Assembly (NCBI RefSeq): GCF_000020685.1
Contig: NC_012526.1
Location: 1,032,001 to 1,096,000, forward strand
Source: Deinococcus deserti VCD115
Lineage (GTDB): Bacteria; Deinococcota; Deinococci; Deinococcales; Deinococcaceae
DNA: 64,000 bases
Direction of reading: 5' to 3'
Each line of letters starts with the position of its first letter. Position 1 is the stretch's first letter. The notes under the pieces were generated by a model, which saw nothing but the letters and a program-made list of their open reading frames with translations, did not search any database and had not been told where the DNA came from. A program made the position numbers and the translations under genes. Positions 1-10,792 of this stretch are shown one piece after another.

Positions 1-55
1 AGTAACACACGACAGGCCGGTCTTCGGGGTGTCGTTCGCGCAGCGCCAGGCTCAT
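1..55 (-). CDS. Possible 5' end of a divergent gene cut by the window edge
   Basis: An ATG at position 55 on the minus strand opens a frame that runs off the left edge with no stop, giving 18 codons that begin MSLALRERHP. It diverges from the oxidoreductase at 173. Seven bases upstream of the ATG is CACACT, one mismatch from the TANNNT element that precedes many starts here. The stretch is too short to name a product, and it may be chance open frame. Confidence 0.3.
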   Translation of the reverse strand, partial: MSLALRERHPEDRPVVCY

Positions 56-172
56 TGCGCTCAGTGTGACAAACCTTGCCCGCCGCACGCATCGGCACGG
101 TGGCCTGCTCACCTCAAGAGAGGGTGAACTGCGGTCATCAGTGCCTGTGAACACAGCCCGGTACGGTAGGGC

Positions 173-1279
173 ATGCCGCTCAAACCTGATCTGCCCCAGC
201 CGGAAGCCGAACAGCAGCGCGTAGGGTACGCCATCGTCGGGCTCGGCCAGCTGACGGTCGAAGAACTCGTCCCGGCCGTGCGCACCAGTGAACATGCCCA
301 TGTGGTCGCGTTCGTGACCAGCGAAACCGAAAAAGGGCTGGCCCTGGCCCGCGCCGTTGGTCTGGGCGAGAACGACGTCTACACCTACGACGATTTCGAG
401 AAGATCGCCGAGCGCGGCGACGTGGACGCCGTGTACATCGTACTGCCCAACGCCCTGCACCGCGAGTACGTGGAGCGTGCTGCGAAGATCGGCAAGCACG
501 TGCTGTGTGAAAAACCCCTGGGTATGAACGCCGACGACGCCCGCGCCATGGTGCAGGCCTGCGGTAACGCTGGTGTGCTGCTGATGACCGCCTACCGCTG
601 CCAGTACACCCCCGAACACTGGGCCGCGCGCGACGCCGTGCAGAACGTGAAACTCGGCAAGGTCAAACTGCTCGACAGCGTGCATGTGCAGGTCGAGGAC
701 CATCCGGAGGCCTGGCGCCTGAAAAAGGAACTCGCAGGCGGCGGCCCCCTGGTGGACGTGGGTATTTACTGCCTCAACACCATGCGCTTCGTGCTGGGTC
801 AGGAGCCGGAATGGGTCTTCGCTGCGCTGCACCAGCCGGAAGGTGACCCCCGGTTCGAAGAAGTCGAGGAATCGCTGAGCTTCATGCTGGGCTTTCCCGG
901 CGGCGTGATGGCCAACGGCCTGACCAGCTACGGAGCGCGGACCACCAGCACTCTGCGTGTTCTTGGCGAGAAAGGCAGCCTGCTGATGGACCCTGCCTTT
1001 CCCTATGTGGGTGTGAGCCTGAGCCTGACCGATGAACAGGGAGAATTGACCCCCAGTTTTCCCACGTATGACCAGTTCAGCCGCGAATTCGACCACTTCG
1101 CGCAGTGCATCCGCCAGGGCAAACGGCCGTGGACCCCCGGTGAGGAAGGCGTGCAGGACCATGTGGTGATGGACGCCATTTACGAAAGTGCCCGCACGGG
1201 ACAGGTGGTGAAGCTGAAGGGTGGGCAGGGGAAAGATGCTTTCCGCGGCACAGCTCCTGAGGTGCCCGGCCGGGACTGA
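173..1279 (+). CDS. Gfo/Idh/MocA family oxidoreductase
   Basis: Probable NAD(P)-dependent sugar or sugar-derivative dehydrogenase of 368 residues; the substrate cannot be told from sequence. The N-terminal Rossmann fold carries the family signature AIVGLGQL (about residues 21-28), and the conserved CEKPLGMNADDA stretch (about 112-123) supplies the Lys that contacts the cofactor and substrate. The C-terminal half is the usual beta-sheet substrate domain, with GGGPLVDVGIYCLN (about 187-200) including the metal/substrate-binding region. The start lies five bases after TACGGT, suggesting a leaderless transcript. Downstream is a foreign-looking AT-rich island, so no operon partner is visible. Confidence 0.9.
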   Translation: MPLKPDLPQPEAEQQRVGYAIVGLGQLTVEELVPAVRTSEHAHVVAFVTSETEKGLALARAVGLGENDVYTYDDFEKIAERGDVDAVYIVLPNALHREYVERAAKIGKHVLCEKPLGMNADDARAMVQACGNAGVLLMTAYRCQYTPEHWAARDAVQNVKLGKVKLLDSVHVQVEDHPEAWRLKKELAGGGPLVDVGIYCLNTMRFVLGQEPEWVFAALHQPEGDPRFEEVEESLSFMLGFPGGVMANGLTSYGARTTSTLRVLGEKGSLLMDPAFPYVGVSLSLTDEQGELTPSFPTYDQFSREFDHFAQCIRQGKRPWTPGEEGVQDHVVMDAIYESARTGQVVKLKGGQGKDAFRGTAPEVPGRD

Positions 1280-1284
1280 CTTGA

Positions 1285-1311
1285 GGCAGTCTGACCGAGC
1301 GGTTGAAGGAA
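1285..1311 (+). other. tRNA-Ser-like 5' fragment (D-arm resemblance)
   Basis: CCGAGCGGTTGAAGG (1295-1309) is the typical D-arm sequence of a serine/leucine tRNA, and the ten bases before it have the right length for a 5' acceptor strand. No anticodon loop, variable arm, T arm or matching 3' acceptor follows. It is at best a truncated tRNA remnant at the left border of the AT-rich lipase island and may be coincidental. Confidence 0.2.
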
Positions 1312-1529
1312 TGCCATGATCGTAGTAGTGCGCATTAATTCAATGACGGGGGCTGGAGGCGAAAACCGTGGGAAATGGAGAGCAACTACTGCTGATGTGT
1401 AAAGAAAGCGGAGCAGTTTTGCCCGGCTAACGCCTTTATTGGCCCTAAGTAATCAGGGTGGAATGAATTAGATTATGTCTCCCATCTTTCATCATGGTTA
1501 TGCCAGAAATTTGCCCAGACGACCGATAG

Positions 1530-2366
1530 TTACGGACTTGTGGACTTGGCTAAGGGTCCGACGGTCAAGAAATATTTGACTTCTTCATATAGATTTACTT
1601 CATTAACAAAGTCGCCATGAGAAATGCATTTTGGAGTGTAGTAATTATAAGCTCCCTGCTTCAGCACAACGCTATCTACAGGGTTTATAACGAAATCGCA
1701 CTTAGAACGCCAAGTGCCATAGCGTATAGTCGTGGGATATTGTGCAGTTGGTTTGTCGTAAGGTGTTTCGGCATCATCGCCGCCATAGTTTAATCCGTCT
1801 ACCGAATTTGTAAGAAAGGCTGAGCCAGGCTTCATCTCGGTACAGGCTATGTCTGAGCCAGAACATAGATAGGTCGTTTTCGTCCCATGATTTGGACCTG
1901 CCAAAGAAACCCATGTACCCACCTTGATTATATCTGGCTTCATCAAGTAGCGAATGTAGTACCTTGATGAAAGCGAACCCATCGATACAGCAACAATATC
2001 AACCTTTTTACTAGAAGTGTGACCGGATCCATATGCTTTTTCCAGTGCGGTCTCTATATCGGTCATGATCTGTTTGGCGATGTCTCTATTTGAACCTTTG
2101 GGAGTGTAGTTGAATGCACTCAGACAACGATCAGGGTAACCAGCGGCCATAAATCTGGATTTCATGGTATCCCATACGCCAGAGCCTGAGTTATAGCCAT
2201 GCACGAATAGAATAGGATTGGATGGACATGGCGGTGTGAGTTCAGTATTGAGGGTAGAAACCTTTGGGGCAGTCATATTTTGTGAAAACGAATCTTCTGT
2301 AGTTTGCCCGCAAGCTGATAGGATCAATATTCCCATAAACGTTGCACTTGCTCTTATAGTTTTCAT
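1530..2366 (-). CDS. Secreted lipase/esterase-like lipoprotein, alpha/beta hydrolase
   Basis: A 278-residue protein related to small bacterial triacylglycerol lipases (LipA-like). The start at 2366 is chosen because AAGGAGG lies just upstream; the longer frame to 2447 has no such site. A lipobox-like ILSACG near residues 13-18 predicts export and lipid attachment at the Cys. Catalytic features are PILFVHGYNS (oxyanion region), VDIVAVSMGS (nucleophile Ser; the elbow reads AVSMGS rather than GHSMGG), an Asp in KCDFVINP and a His in CISHGDF. Cys residues may form disulfides. Codon use is strikingly AT-rich compared with its neighbours, pointing to horizontal transfer. Substrate unknown. Confidence 0.85.
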   Translation of the reverse strand: MKTIRASATFMGILILSACGQTTEDSFSQNMTAPKVSTLNTELTPPCPSNPILFVHGYNSGSGVWDTMKSRFMAAGYPDRCLSAFNYTPKGSNRDIAKQIMTDIETALEKAYGSGHTSSKKVDIVAVSMGSLSSRYYIRYLMKPDIIKVGTWVSLAGPNHGTKTTYLCSGSDIACTEMKPGSAFLTNSVDGLNYGGDDAETPYDKPTAQYPTTIRYGTWRSKCDFVINPVDSVVLKQGAYNYYTPKCISHGDFVNEVNLYEEVKYFLTVGPLAKSTSP

Positions 2367-2450
2367 TGATTTCCTCCTTAACGAGGTTTGCACTATGACA
2401 TCAGGCGAAAACGTTAGGTTTAACAAACAAAGTCTCTTAACTATCATCTA

Positions 2451-2463
2451 TTTACCGGGTAAA
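2451..2463. promoter_or_regulatory. Palindrome TTTACC-G-GGTAAA upstream of the lipase gene
   Basis: Two perfect 6-base arms flank a single G, about 85 bases upstream of the lipase start. The size and symmetry would suit a dimeric regulator's operator, but no regulator gene is adjacent and the role is inferred only from position. Confidence 0.3.
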
Positions 2464-2816
2464 TACGAGAATTTTCGAGTTGATAACAAGTAAGCGGCAT
2501 GCCGACAGACCGATAAGCAGATTCCACCTAGCACCTGTTATGGGAAGAGATGAGGACCATCGGACTAAAGCGCACTAGCAGGAATCAAAAATTAGGGGTG
2601 TTACCGTCAAACGCGAATTTTCGAGCACGCATACGCCTCTCCATTGAGTCGGGCTCACCATTCGCTCGGCTTGACCCAGGTGACCGTATACAGGGCAAGC
2701 GTCGATGCATCTCAGTACAGTGAGTTCCCAGCCAGTCCGATGCGGAGTGCTGTGACATACGTTCTGTTGGGTGGATCCATACTGCTTCATACCCCCCGAT
2801 TCCGCAAGGTTAAATA

Positions 2817-2840
2817 AGTCGTTCCTAATGAAGAACGACT
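2817..2840 (-). terminator. Hairpin, possible terminator downstream of clpA
   Basis: AGTCGTTC pairs perfectly with GAACGACT (8-bp stem, 8-base loop). On the minus strand it is followed by TATTTAA, a weak U-rich tail. It lies about 240 bases beyond the clpA stop, so assignment to the clpSA transcript is uncertain. Confidence 0.3.
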
Positions 2841-3076
2841 ATTGTTCATTCACTTGTGTAGAGCTGATCAAAAATAATCGCTGACTATCGCGCACAGCTG
2901 GACCATACATAGCGCTTAGCTTCAGACGGCGCAGGTCGTCACCATGGCCAGTCAACGTACGGACCATCAGATGGATAAAAGCAGGCTTTGACAGAGCAGA
3001 AGTGCGCTGCCCTATCTACCGATAGTCGTAACAGTTCAGAACGCCTCTGCCCTTGGGAGCCGTTCAGGCGTGAAGC

Positions 3077-5296
3077 TCAGAACCGGAAGGTAAAGGTGTC
3101 TCCGGAAGCTCCCACTGTGACCTTACCGCCTTTGCTCAGCCGGCCGAACAGCAGCTCGTCACCCAGGGGCCGCTTGACCTGCTGCTCAATCACACGTGCC
3201 AGCGGCCGGGCGCCCATCAGCGGGTCGTAGCCCAAGGTGGCCAGCAGAGTCCGGGCAGCAGGCGTCACAGTCAGGTTGACCTGACGCTCGGCCAGCTGCA
3301 GGTGCAGATCTCGCAGGAATTTGTCCACCACGCCGGCCATCACTTCACGTGACAGGGGACGGAAGTGAATCACGCTGTCCAGGCGGTTGCGGAACTCGGG
3401 CGTGAAGGTGCGCTTCACGGCCTCAGCCTGTTCCCCGGCGCGTCCCTCACGGGAAAAACCCAGCGCAGGGCGGCTGGCGTCGGCAGCACCCGCGTTGGTG
3501 GTAAAAATCAGCACCAGACCGCGCCCATCGACCTTCTTGCCAGCGTGATCGGTCAGCGTTCCGTGGTCCATCAGCTGCAGGAAGATGTTGTACACGTCCG
3601 GATGGGCCTTCTCGATCTCGTCGAGCAGCAGCACGGCATGAGGGTGGCGGGCCACCGCGTCGGTCAGCAGGCCGCCCTGGTCAAAACCCACGTACCCGGG
3701 AGGGGCCCCGATCAGCCGCGCAACGGTGTGCGCTTCCTGATACTCGCTCATGTCAAAACGCGTCAGCTCAATGCCCAGCCGTTCGGCCAGGGCGCGGGCC
3801 AGTTCAGTCTTACCCACTCCGGTGGGTCCGGCAAACAGGAACATGCCCTGCGGTTTGGTCTGGTCGCGCAGTCCGGCGCGGGCCAGTTTGACTGCACTGG
3901 CTACGGCCTCCACGGCCTCGTCCTGACCAAAAACACGGCTTTTCAGATCCCGTTCCAGCGTGGCCAGCGACTGCACTTCCTCGGCCTTCACGGCGCCCAG
4001 CGGTACCCGGGCCATGCGCGCGACGGTGGCTTCGATGTCAGCGACATCAATGACGCCTCCCTTTCCGGCACTGCTGCGAGCAGCCCCTGCTTCGTCAAGC
4101 ACGTCGATGGCCTTGTCGGGCAGGAACCGGTCGCGCAGATGGCGCACGCTGAGGCGCACTGCCGCGTCCAGGGCGCCGTCCGTGTAAGTCACCTTGTGGT
4201 GCGAGGCGTAGCGCCCAGCCAGCCCCCGCAGAATGCTCAGCGCATCTTCCTCAGAAGGCTCCGGTACGTCTACGGTCTGAAAGCGCCGCCACAGAGCCCG
4301 GTCCTTTTCCAGATGACGCAGCTCAGCCGGTGTGGTGGCGCCCAGGACCCGCAGCTTGCCACGGGCCAGAGCAGGCTTGAGGAGGTTGGCAGCGTCCATG
4401 CTGCCTCCCTCGGTGGCGCCGGCGCCCACCAGGGTATGCAGTTCGTCGATGAACAGCACGGCGTTCTGGCCATCCAGGGCGGCGAGGACTGCTTTCAGCC
4501 GCGCCTCGAAGTCGCCCCGGTAGCGGGTTCCGGCCAGCAGGGCCCCCAGATCCAGGGCGTAGATGCCGGCTCCTTTCAGGAAGCCCGGCGCGTCGCCGTC
4601 CGCCACGCGCTGCGCCAGGCCCTCGGCCAGCGCCGTCTTGCCAACCCCGGGTTCCCCGACCAGCACCGGATTGTTCTTGTTGCGCCGCGCAAGCACGTGC
4701 ACTGTGCGCTCAAGCTCGGTGGTCCGGCCAATCACCGGATCAAATCCCCCTGCTCGCGCCTGCGCAGTCAGATCGGTGGTGTAAGCCTCAAGCGGGTTCT
4801 GCTCGGCGCTGCCTTCCAGTTCGGCCGGGCTGTCCACTCCAACCGCGTGGCGTTCGCGGCTGCGACCTTCAACCTTGGCCACACCGTGCGAGACGTAGTT
4901 CAGCATGTCCAGCCGGTTGACCCCCTGGGCTTCAAGGGCAGCGCGCGCCGGGCTGTCGGGTTCTTCAAGCATTTCGACCAGAACGCGTGCGCCGTCGGCC
5001 TCCTGGCTGCCTTTGCCACTGGCATGCAGCTGTAACACGGCTCCCTGCACGACACGGTGCAGACCAAGGGTGAAATCTGGCTCGATGCCCGGGACGACCT
5101 CCAGGGCTTTGAGCTCGGCCTCCAGGGTTTCACGCAGGGCTTCTACGTCGGCTCCCATGGCCAGCAGGGCTTCCAGGGCTTCAGGGTCGTGGGTCAGGGC
5201 CAGCAGCAGGTGTTCCTGCGTCACGTACTCGTGACCGGCTTCGCGGGCGTGAGCTGCCGCGCGGCCAATGGCCAGTTGCAGGTGCTCGCTGATCAT
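3077..5296 (-). CDS. clpA: ATP-dependent Clp protease ATP-binding subunit ClpA
   Basis: Hexameric AAA+ unfoldase (739 residues, normal for ClpA) that feeds substrates into ClpP. The N-terminal Clp repeat domain spans about residues 1-145. The first AAA+ module has Walker A GEPGVGKT (about 213) and [12 protein letters not shown] as the Walker B region. The second has GPTGVGKT (about 488) with [13 protein letters not shown]. There is no ClpB-type middle coiled-coil, which separates it from the ClpB disaggregase. It overlaps the clpS stop by four bases (ATGA), so the two are translationally coupled. ClpS directly upstream supports ClpA rather than ClpC. clpP is not in the window. Confidence 0.97.
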   Translation of the reverse strand: MISEHLQLAIGRAAAHAREAGHEYVTQEHLLLALTHDPEALEALLAMGADVEALRETLEAELKALEVVPGIEPDFTLGLHRVVQGAVLQLHASGKGSQEADGARVLVEMLEEPDSPARAALEAQGVNRLDMLNYVSHGVAKVEGRSRERHAVGVDSPAELEGSAEQNPLEAYTTDLTAQARAGGFDPVIGRTTELERTVHVLARRNKNNPVLVGEPGVGKTALAEGLAQRVADGDAPGFLKGAGIYALDLGALLAGTRYRGDFEARLKAVLAALDGQNAVLFIDELHTLVGAGATEGGSMDAANLLKPALARGKLRVLGATTPAELRHLEKDRALWRRFQTVDVPEPSEEDALSILRGLAGRYASHHKVTYTDGALDAAVRLSVRHLRDRFLPDKAIDVLDEAGAARSSAGKGGVIDVADIEATVARMARVPLGAVKAEEVQSLATLERDLKSRVFGQDEAVEAVASAVKLARAGLRDQTKPQGMFLFAGPTGVGKTELARALAERLGIELTRFDMSEYQEAHTVARLIGAPPGYVGFDQGGLLTDAVARHPHAVLLLDEIEKAHPDVYNIFLQLMDHGTLTDHAGKKVDGRGLVLIFTTNAGAADASRPALGFSREGRAGEQAEAVKRTFTPEFRNRLDSVIHFRPLSREVMAGVVDKFLRDLHLQLAERQVNLTVTPAARTLLATLGYDPLMGARPLARVIEQQVKRPLGDELLFGRLSKGGKVTVGASGDTFTFRF

Positions 5297-5610
5297 GTTT
5301 CTGTCTCCGGCTCGGAAACCAGCCGCAGGGGATAGCCCTCCTGGCGGGCACGGTCGGTGACCTGCGCAACTTTCGTTTCGGCCACGTCACGCGTATAGAT
5401 GCCAGCCACTCCCTGCCCCTTATGGTGGACGGCCAGCATGATCAGCTCGGCTTCCTGTTCGGTTTTGCGGAAATACAGTTCCAGTACCCGCACCACGAAT
5501 TCCATCGGGGTGTAATCGTCATTGAGAAGCAGCACGCGGTACAGCCTGGGGCGCTGCGTGGCGCTTCTCTCCAGTGTCTGTGTATGGCTCTCGCCGTCCC
5601 TTCGCGTCAT
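5293..5610 (-). CDS. clpS: ATP-dependent Clp protease adaptor ClpS
   Basis: A 105-residue N-degron adaptor that binds the ClpA N-domain and presents proteins with destabilising N-terminal residues. The conserved core is visible: YRVLLLNDDYTPMEFVV (the Asn-Asp-Asp of the N-degron pocket), then HHKGQGVAGIYTRDVAE, and a tail ending near PLRLVSEPE. A flexible N-terminus of about 20 residues precedes the fold, as is usual. The start lies six bases after TAGACT with no Shine-Dalgarno sequence, indicating a leaderless clpSA transcript. clpA follows with a four-base overlap. Confidence 0.96.
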   Translation of the reverse strand: MTRRDGESHTQTLERSATQRPRLYRVLLLNDDYTPMEFVVRVLELYFRKTEQEAELIMLAVHHKGQGVAGIYTRDVAETKVAQVTDRARQEGYPLRLVSEPETET

Positions 5611-5665
5611 GGCTGAAGTCTACCGGCTGTACCTGTGGCTGACCGTGGTCCCTGCTTCACCAAAG

Positions 5666-5690
5666 CAAAAACCTCCCCGGTGGGGAGGCT
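5666..5690 (-). terminator. Rho-independent terminator of the LEA-like gene
   Basis: On the minus strand, CCTCCCC / GGGGAGG with a 3-base loop is followed by TTTTT (complement of 5667-5671). It lies just downstream of the stop at 5709 and separates this gene from clpS, which has its own promoter. Confidence 0.85.
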
Positions 5691-5708
5691 CATGCGTGGC
5701 AAGCTGGC

Positions 5709-6311
5709 TTACATTTTGCGTTCGGCGTCACGCACCGAATTCTGGGCAGTATTGCCAGTTTTCTTCGCTGCCTGGTTGGCTTCAGCTGCGGCTTTCTGCG
5801 CGGCGCTGCGGGCATCCTGAGCAGCGTCTTTCAGGGTGGTCTGGGCGTCCTTGGCAGCTGCCTGAGCGTTGGCTTTGGCATCCTGGGCAGCGTCACGGGT
5901 CTTGTCGCCTACGTTCTGGGCATTGTCCTTGGCATCTGTTGCTACCTGGCTGGCAGCGTCCTTGGCCTCACTGGCCGCGCCACTGACAGCTCCCTTGACC
6001 TCACTGACCACTTCCTTGGCCTTGTCCAGCGCCGCCTGGGGACCACCGCTGGCGGCCTCCTTCACTTCACCGGCCTTATCGGCAATCACGGCACCTGCGC
6101 TCTGGGCAGCGTCCACGGTTTTTTCCCAGCCCTTGGCGACGCTCTGCCCCATATCCGTGGCGGCGTCCTTGAGTCCCAGTTCGGCCAGCTTGGCGTCCAG
6201 CGCCTTGCGGTTCTGCTCGCGGCTCAGGTAATAGGCCCCGGCACCGATCAGGGCGCCCAGCAGCAGCAATCGTTTGGTAGGAAAGTGATGGGATTCATAG
6301 TGGTCAGACAT
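5709..6311 (-). CDS. Membrane-anchored LEA-like / apolipoprotein-like helical protein
   Basis: A 200-residue protein with one N-terminal hydrophobic segment (about residues 14-30, RLLLLGALIGAGAYYL) followed by a long low-complexity region rich in Ala, Lys, Asp and Gln. That region has quasi-periodic units such as AAQDAKANAQ, KDAASQVATDAK and TLKDAAQDAR. Such amphipathic, hydrophilic repeats are typical of group 3 LEA proteins and YtxH-like envelope proteins, which are disordered when hydrated and become helical on drying. In a Deinococcus, a desiccation-protective role at the membrane is a reasonable inference but not shown by the sequence. It is transcribed alone and ends at a strong terminator. 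Confidence 0.7.
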   Translation of the reverse strand: MSDHYESHHFPTKRLLLLGALIGAGAYYLSREQNRKALDAKLAELGLKDAATDMGQSVAKGWEKTVDAAQSAGAVIADKAGEVKEAASGGPQAALDKAKEVVSEVKGAVSGAASEAKDAASQVATDAKDNAQNVGDKTRDAAQDAKANAQAAAKDAQTTLKDAAQDARSAAQKAAAEANQAAKKTGNTAQNSVRDAERKM

Positions 6312-6444
6312 TCCTGAAGCCTACGGGTCTGCTCTCATGAACAGATGAGGGGGGGTTATGCCCGACTTCACGCCGTCTGAGGTGATTCTCGCAGGGCGCA
6401 GAGCATCACTTGATGAGGCTGTTCTCTCCGGGCTCCCGGGAGCT

Positions 6445-6813
6445 TTAGATCAGGCCCAGCCGCCGGGCAAGCTCCGCGGTCAGGATCCATTCTTCGGGCT
6501 CCTCCATACCGCTGACCCGCACCAGCACGCAGCCGCGTTCCAGGTAAAAAGCGCAGATTTTCGCCCACGCCTCTTCCTCATCTGCAGCCGTCTCGTCCAG
6601 GTCCTCCAGTGTTTCCCAGATGTCGCCGTCCACGTCGGCGCTGCGCAGGGCCTCGGCGTGACCACTGAGCACGTAGGCATCCACAGCTTCATGGTTTGGG
6701 TAGGTCTGGCCGGCCTCGCGCAGTTCGAGCCGGTCATCGCGCTCGTACAGGCCAGCCAGAAGTTTCTCCCACTGGTCGGCATTCAGGGTGATCTGATTTT
6801 CAGGCGCGTTCAC
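6445..6813 (-). CDS. Conserved hypothetical protein, acidic, 122 residues
   Basis: No domain recognised. The protein is acidic and soluble, with no signal peptide or membrane segment. A repetitive acidic stretch (LEDLDETAADEEEAWAK) lies in the middle and the hydrophobic C-terminus ends TAELARRLGLI. I place the start at the GTG at 6813 because TACACT precedes it by seven bases, suiting a leaderless mRNA. The longer frame to 6900 would run into the promoter of the divergent gene at 6904 and adds an unstructured N-terminus. Codon use is typical of the genome, so I consider it real. Confidence 0.6.
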   Translation of the reverse strand: MNAPENQITLNADQWEKLLAGLYERDDRLELREAGQTYPNHEAVDAYVLSGHAEALRSADVDGDIWETLEDLDETAADEEEAWAKICAFYLERGCVLVRVSGMEEPEEWILTAELARRLGLI

Positions 6814-6903
6814 GCTGAGCAGTGTACCCCTGTGGCCCGCACGTAAAGATTTCTGAACAGTGTTCCCGAAGCGTGAGTCATGGCCGCCCCGTAGACTCAC
6901 GCT

Positions 6904-7887
6904 ATGCAGCCCGCAATCCGCAAGACCCTGAGCACGCTTCTGATCGCTGCCCTGCTTTGCGTGGGCAGCCTCGGCCTGACGCCCGGCGCCCTGGCACAGT
7001 CGGGTGGCGGTTTTGGTGGCAGCAGCTCCGGAGGAGGCTCCGGCGGTTCCTCAGGTGGGGGCTACAGCGGTGGGGGCGGGTATTCCGGCGGTGGGTATAG
7101 CGGTGGAGGCTACAGCGGTGGCGGCTACAGCGGGGGATACCGTGGCCCGATCATCATCAACGGTGGCGGCTACGGCGGCGGTATGGGCTTTGCGGGGGGC
7201 ATGGGCATCGTCCCTCTCCTGATTTTCGGATTCGTGATCTTCTCAGTGGTAAGAGGCATGCGGCGCAGCATGAGCCACGCTGGTGGCGGAACGCGTGGGC
7301 TGGCCGGCATCAGCGGGACGGCGCAGGCGGTCAGTGTGCAATTGCTGCTGGCTGAAGGTGACGAGGTCAAACGCGCCCTGCAGCGCGTGGCCCAGTCCGG
7401 AGACCCTGACACCAATGCCGGCCTGGCGCGCATGTTGCAGGAGGCGGCGCTGGTTCTCCTGCGCCATCCAGAGCGCTGGGTCTACGGCAATGTCGAGCGT
7501 GCTCAGGGCGATCCAAGCGCTGCAGACAGCCAGGTCGGTACCTGGGCCACCGAAGCGCGGGCGGCCTTTACGGAACAGACCACCAGCAACTACCAGAACC
7601 GTGATCCCAACAGCGGGTTTGTCCGCCGCGACGATTACAGCTTCCAGGCCGACGGCACCGACCTGTATCTGGCCGTCACCATCGCAGTGGCCGCACACAC
7701 CCTGAGTAACCTCCCTCCGGCAGGAGTCACCAATGCCGCCGAAGCCCGAGCGGCGCTGGCGGCCATCAGCAGCGTATCGCCCGGTGACCTGATCCGGGCC
7801 GAGGTGATCTGGAGCCCGGATGTGGAAGGCGAGTTCCTCAGCGAGGAGGAGGCCATCCGCAAGTACCCCCAGCTCACTCGTCTCTGA
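6904..7887 (+). CDS. Glycine-rich DUF1517 family membrane protein
   Basis: A 327-residue exported or membrane protein. Residues 1-30 form a signal peptide ending ALAQS. A Gly/Ser/Tyr-rich segment with tandem YSGGG units follows (about 35-85), then a hydrophobic helix (about 100-118, [13 protein letters not shown]) and the conserved DUF1517 domain (about 135-327). That domain is known from cyanobacterial and chloroplast proteins and its function is unknown. The start lies six bases after TAGACT, so the mRNA is probably leaderless. The gene stands alone; its divergent neighbour is a hypothetical protein. Confidence 0.85.
   Translation: MQPAIRKTLSTLLIAALLCVGSLGLTPGALAQSGGGFGGSSSGGGSGGSSGGGYSGGGGYSGGGYSGGGYSGGGYSGGYRGPIIINGGGYGGGMGFAGGMGIVPLLIFGFVIFSVVRGMRRSMSHAGGGTRGLAGISGTAQAVSVQLLLAEGDEVKRALQRVAQSGDPDTNAGLARMLQEAALVLLRHPERWVYGNVERAQGDPSAADSQVGTWATEARAAFTEQTTSNYQNRDPNSGFVRRDDYSFQADGTDLYLAVTIAVAAHTLSNLPPAGVTNAAEARAALAAISSVSPGDLIRAEVIWSPDVEGEFLSEEEAIRKYPQLTRL
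7063..7140 (+). repeat. 15-base tandem repeat encoding YSGGG units
   Basis: About five imperfect copies of a 15-base unit encode Tyr-Ser-Gly-Gly-Gly. Copies differ mostly at synonymous third positions, so the peptide repeat is kept while the DNA has diverged, which suggests selection on the protein rather than recent slippage. Confidence 0.8.
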
Positions 7888-7980
7888 GCGGTGAGTTGCC
7901 AACATGCTGAGGCAGCGCTTTGAATTAATGGCTGGGCCGCTTTTCCACAGCGAGGCGCTGCGAAGTCGGGCGTCACGCTG

Positions 7981-8310
7981 ATGGCGGCCCGCCGCGCGCC
8001 TCCTGCGTCCTGGCCGCCCCCGCCGGGCCAGCCGGAGCTGTGTGGTCTGTGTGGCCGGGCAGTGCCGGTGCTGACCGAGCACCATCTGATTCCCCGCTCG
8101 CAGGGACGGCGCCGGGGTACCCCAGTCACAGAACTTCCGACCGTCATGCTGTGCAGCCCGTGTCATAAATTTCTGCACCGCACCTTTACAAATGCTGAGC
8201 TGGCCGGCGAGTATCACAGCCTGGACGCACTGGGAAATCACCCGGAGGTCAAAAAATTCGTGACCTGGCTGCGCAAACAGCCGGTCACAAAAGGGATACG
8301 CGTGCGCTGA
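7981..8310 (+). CDS. HNH endonuclease family protein
   Basis: A compact 109-residue protein with a complete HNH/zinc arrangement: CGLC (Cys21, Cys24), EHHLIPRS with His34-His35 as the catalytic ββα-metal residues, and CSPCHKFLH with Cys58, Cys61 and His66. Small HNH proteins of this kind are common in Deinococcus and cyanobacteria. They may act in repair, restriction or as solitary nucleases, and the cellular role cannot be read from the sequence. The N-terminus is Pro-rich, and the start is uncertain because neither a ribosome-binding site nor a clear -10 element precedes the ATG. It converges on the PAP2 gene with a 3-base gap. Confidence 0.82.
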   Translation: MAARRAPPASWPPPPGQPELCGLCGRAVPVLTEHHLIPRSQGRRRGTPVTELPTVMLCSPCHKFLHRTFTNAELAGEYHSLDALGNHPEVKKFVTWLRKQPVTKGIRVR

Positions 8311-8313
8311 AGC

Positions 8314-9150
8314 TCAGACCTGGGCAGGCGTTCGCATGGGGCTCAGCTGCGGGCCGGACTGCGGCATCCAGCGGCGCAGCACAAAGGGAACGCCCTGCAC
8401 GGCCACGACGACCAGCAGCGCGTAGCGGAGCGCCCGCACCAGCCCCAGGTTACGGACCTCTTCAGGAAGGGCGGAAAGGCCGAAATACACGGCGAACACC
8501 ATCACCAGCCCAAGCAGCGCCACCACCAGACGGCCGGTCCACTCACGCGGAGGGACAAAGCTGGGGCGGGCGTACCAGAATCCGGCCAGCATGCCGAGTC
8601 CTGCTCCCAGTTCACGTGGTGTGCTGCTGGGGAGCAGGGCCGCCACGGCCAGCAGGACAAGTGGAAGGGCAAGGCGAGTCCAGTCGTGCTGCGGGAAGTA
8701 CCCATGACGTGCGGACAGGGCAAAGAGGCCACCCAGGAGCAGACCCACAATGACGTCACTGGGGTAATGAACCTGCAGGGCCAGCCGCGACACTGCGATC
8801 AGGCCAATCAAGGCAACTGCGGCGATCCAGACTCCGCGCCGGCCGACCTGGATGGCAATTCCACCCCACAGGGTGGCGGCCATCTGGGCGTGACCACTGG
8901 GAAGCCCCGGTCCGCCCGCTGTGGCTTTGGCCGCTTCTGAGGCCAGCTCAGGCTGAGCCACGAACGGACGGGGAAGATCCAGACCGTACTTGAGACCGGA
9001 ATTCACCAGATAACTCAGCGCGAAGGCCACGCCAAGGTCCCGGCCACCCTGAGGCCGCACCAGCCAGGTGTACAGGGCGAGCGCCACAATAAATACCTCG
9101 TCACGTCCCAGGGTCGTGACTGCCAGCCAGAATGACTCCATAGTCATCAT
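8314..9150 (-). CDS. Phosphatase PAP2 family membrane protein
   Basis: A 278-residue integral membrane acid phosphatase, likely acting on phosphatidate, undecaprenyl-PP or a related lipid phosphate. The three PAP2 motifs are present: KYGLDLPRP (KX6RP), LPSGHAQ (PSGH, with the catalytic His) and [13 protein letters not shown] (SRX5HX3D, with the nucleophile His). Several hydrophobic helices surround them, and an extra C-terminal block of about 110 residues with four or five further helices makes it longer than minimal PAP2 enzymes. Alternative starts exist at 9147 and 9141. The promoter region is shared divergently with the ABC ATPase at 9174. Confidence 0.9.
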   Translation of the reverse strand: MMTMESFWLAVTTLGRDEVFIVALALYTWLVRPQGGRDLGVAFALSYLVNSGLKYGLDLPRPFVAQPELASEAAKATAGGPGLPSGHAQMAATLWGGIAIQVGRRGVWIAAVALIGLIAVSRLALQVHYPSDVIVGLLLGGLFALSARHGYFPQHDWTRLALPLVLLAVAALLPSSTPRELGAGLGMLAGFWYARPSFVPPREWTGRLVVALLGLVMVFAVYFGLSALPEEVRNLGLVRALRYALLVVVAVQGVPFVLRRWMPQSGPQLSPMRTPAQV

Positions 9151-9173
9151 TCTGAAGGATTACACTTCAGGAT

Positions 9174-10775
<1,602 letters not shown>

Positions 10776-10792
10776 GACAGGCAGCTCAGCAA

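Larger units (their letters stand above)
2367..3076. other. AT-rich intergenic region between the lipase and clpA
   Basis: About 710 bases with lower GC than the rest of the window. I see a TTTACC-G-GGTAAA palindrome, two copies of GAATTTTCGAG (2469-2479 and 2615-2625) and a hairpin at 2817-2840. The short open frames here lack ribosome-binding sites or recognisable products and I do not call them genes. The region looks like transferred or decayed DNA. Confidence 0.6.

Noticed and set aside
2575..2790. A 71-codon minus-strand frame in the AT-rich island
   Set aside because: No ribosome-binding site, no recognisable product and composition unlike a coding region.
3365..5035. A 556-codon open frame on the plus strand opposite clpA
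   Set aside because: It is an antisense shadow of clpA produced by high-GC codon bias; the translation has no domain, and the clpA frame has complete AAA+ motifs.
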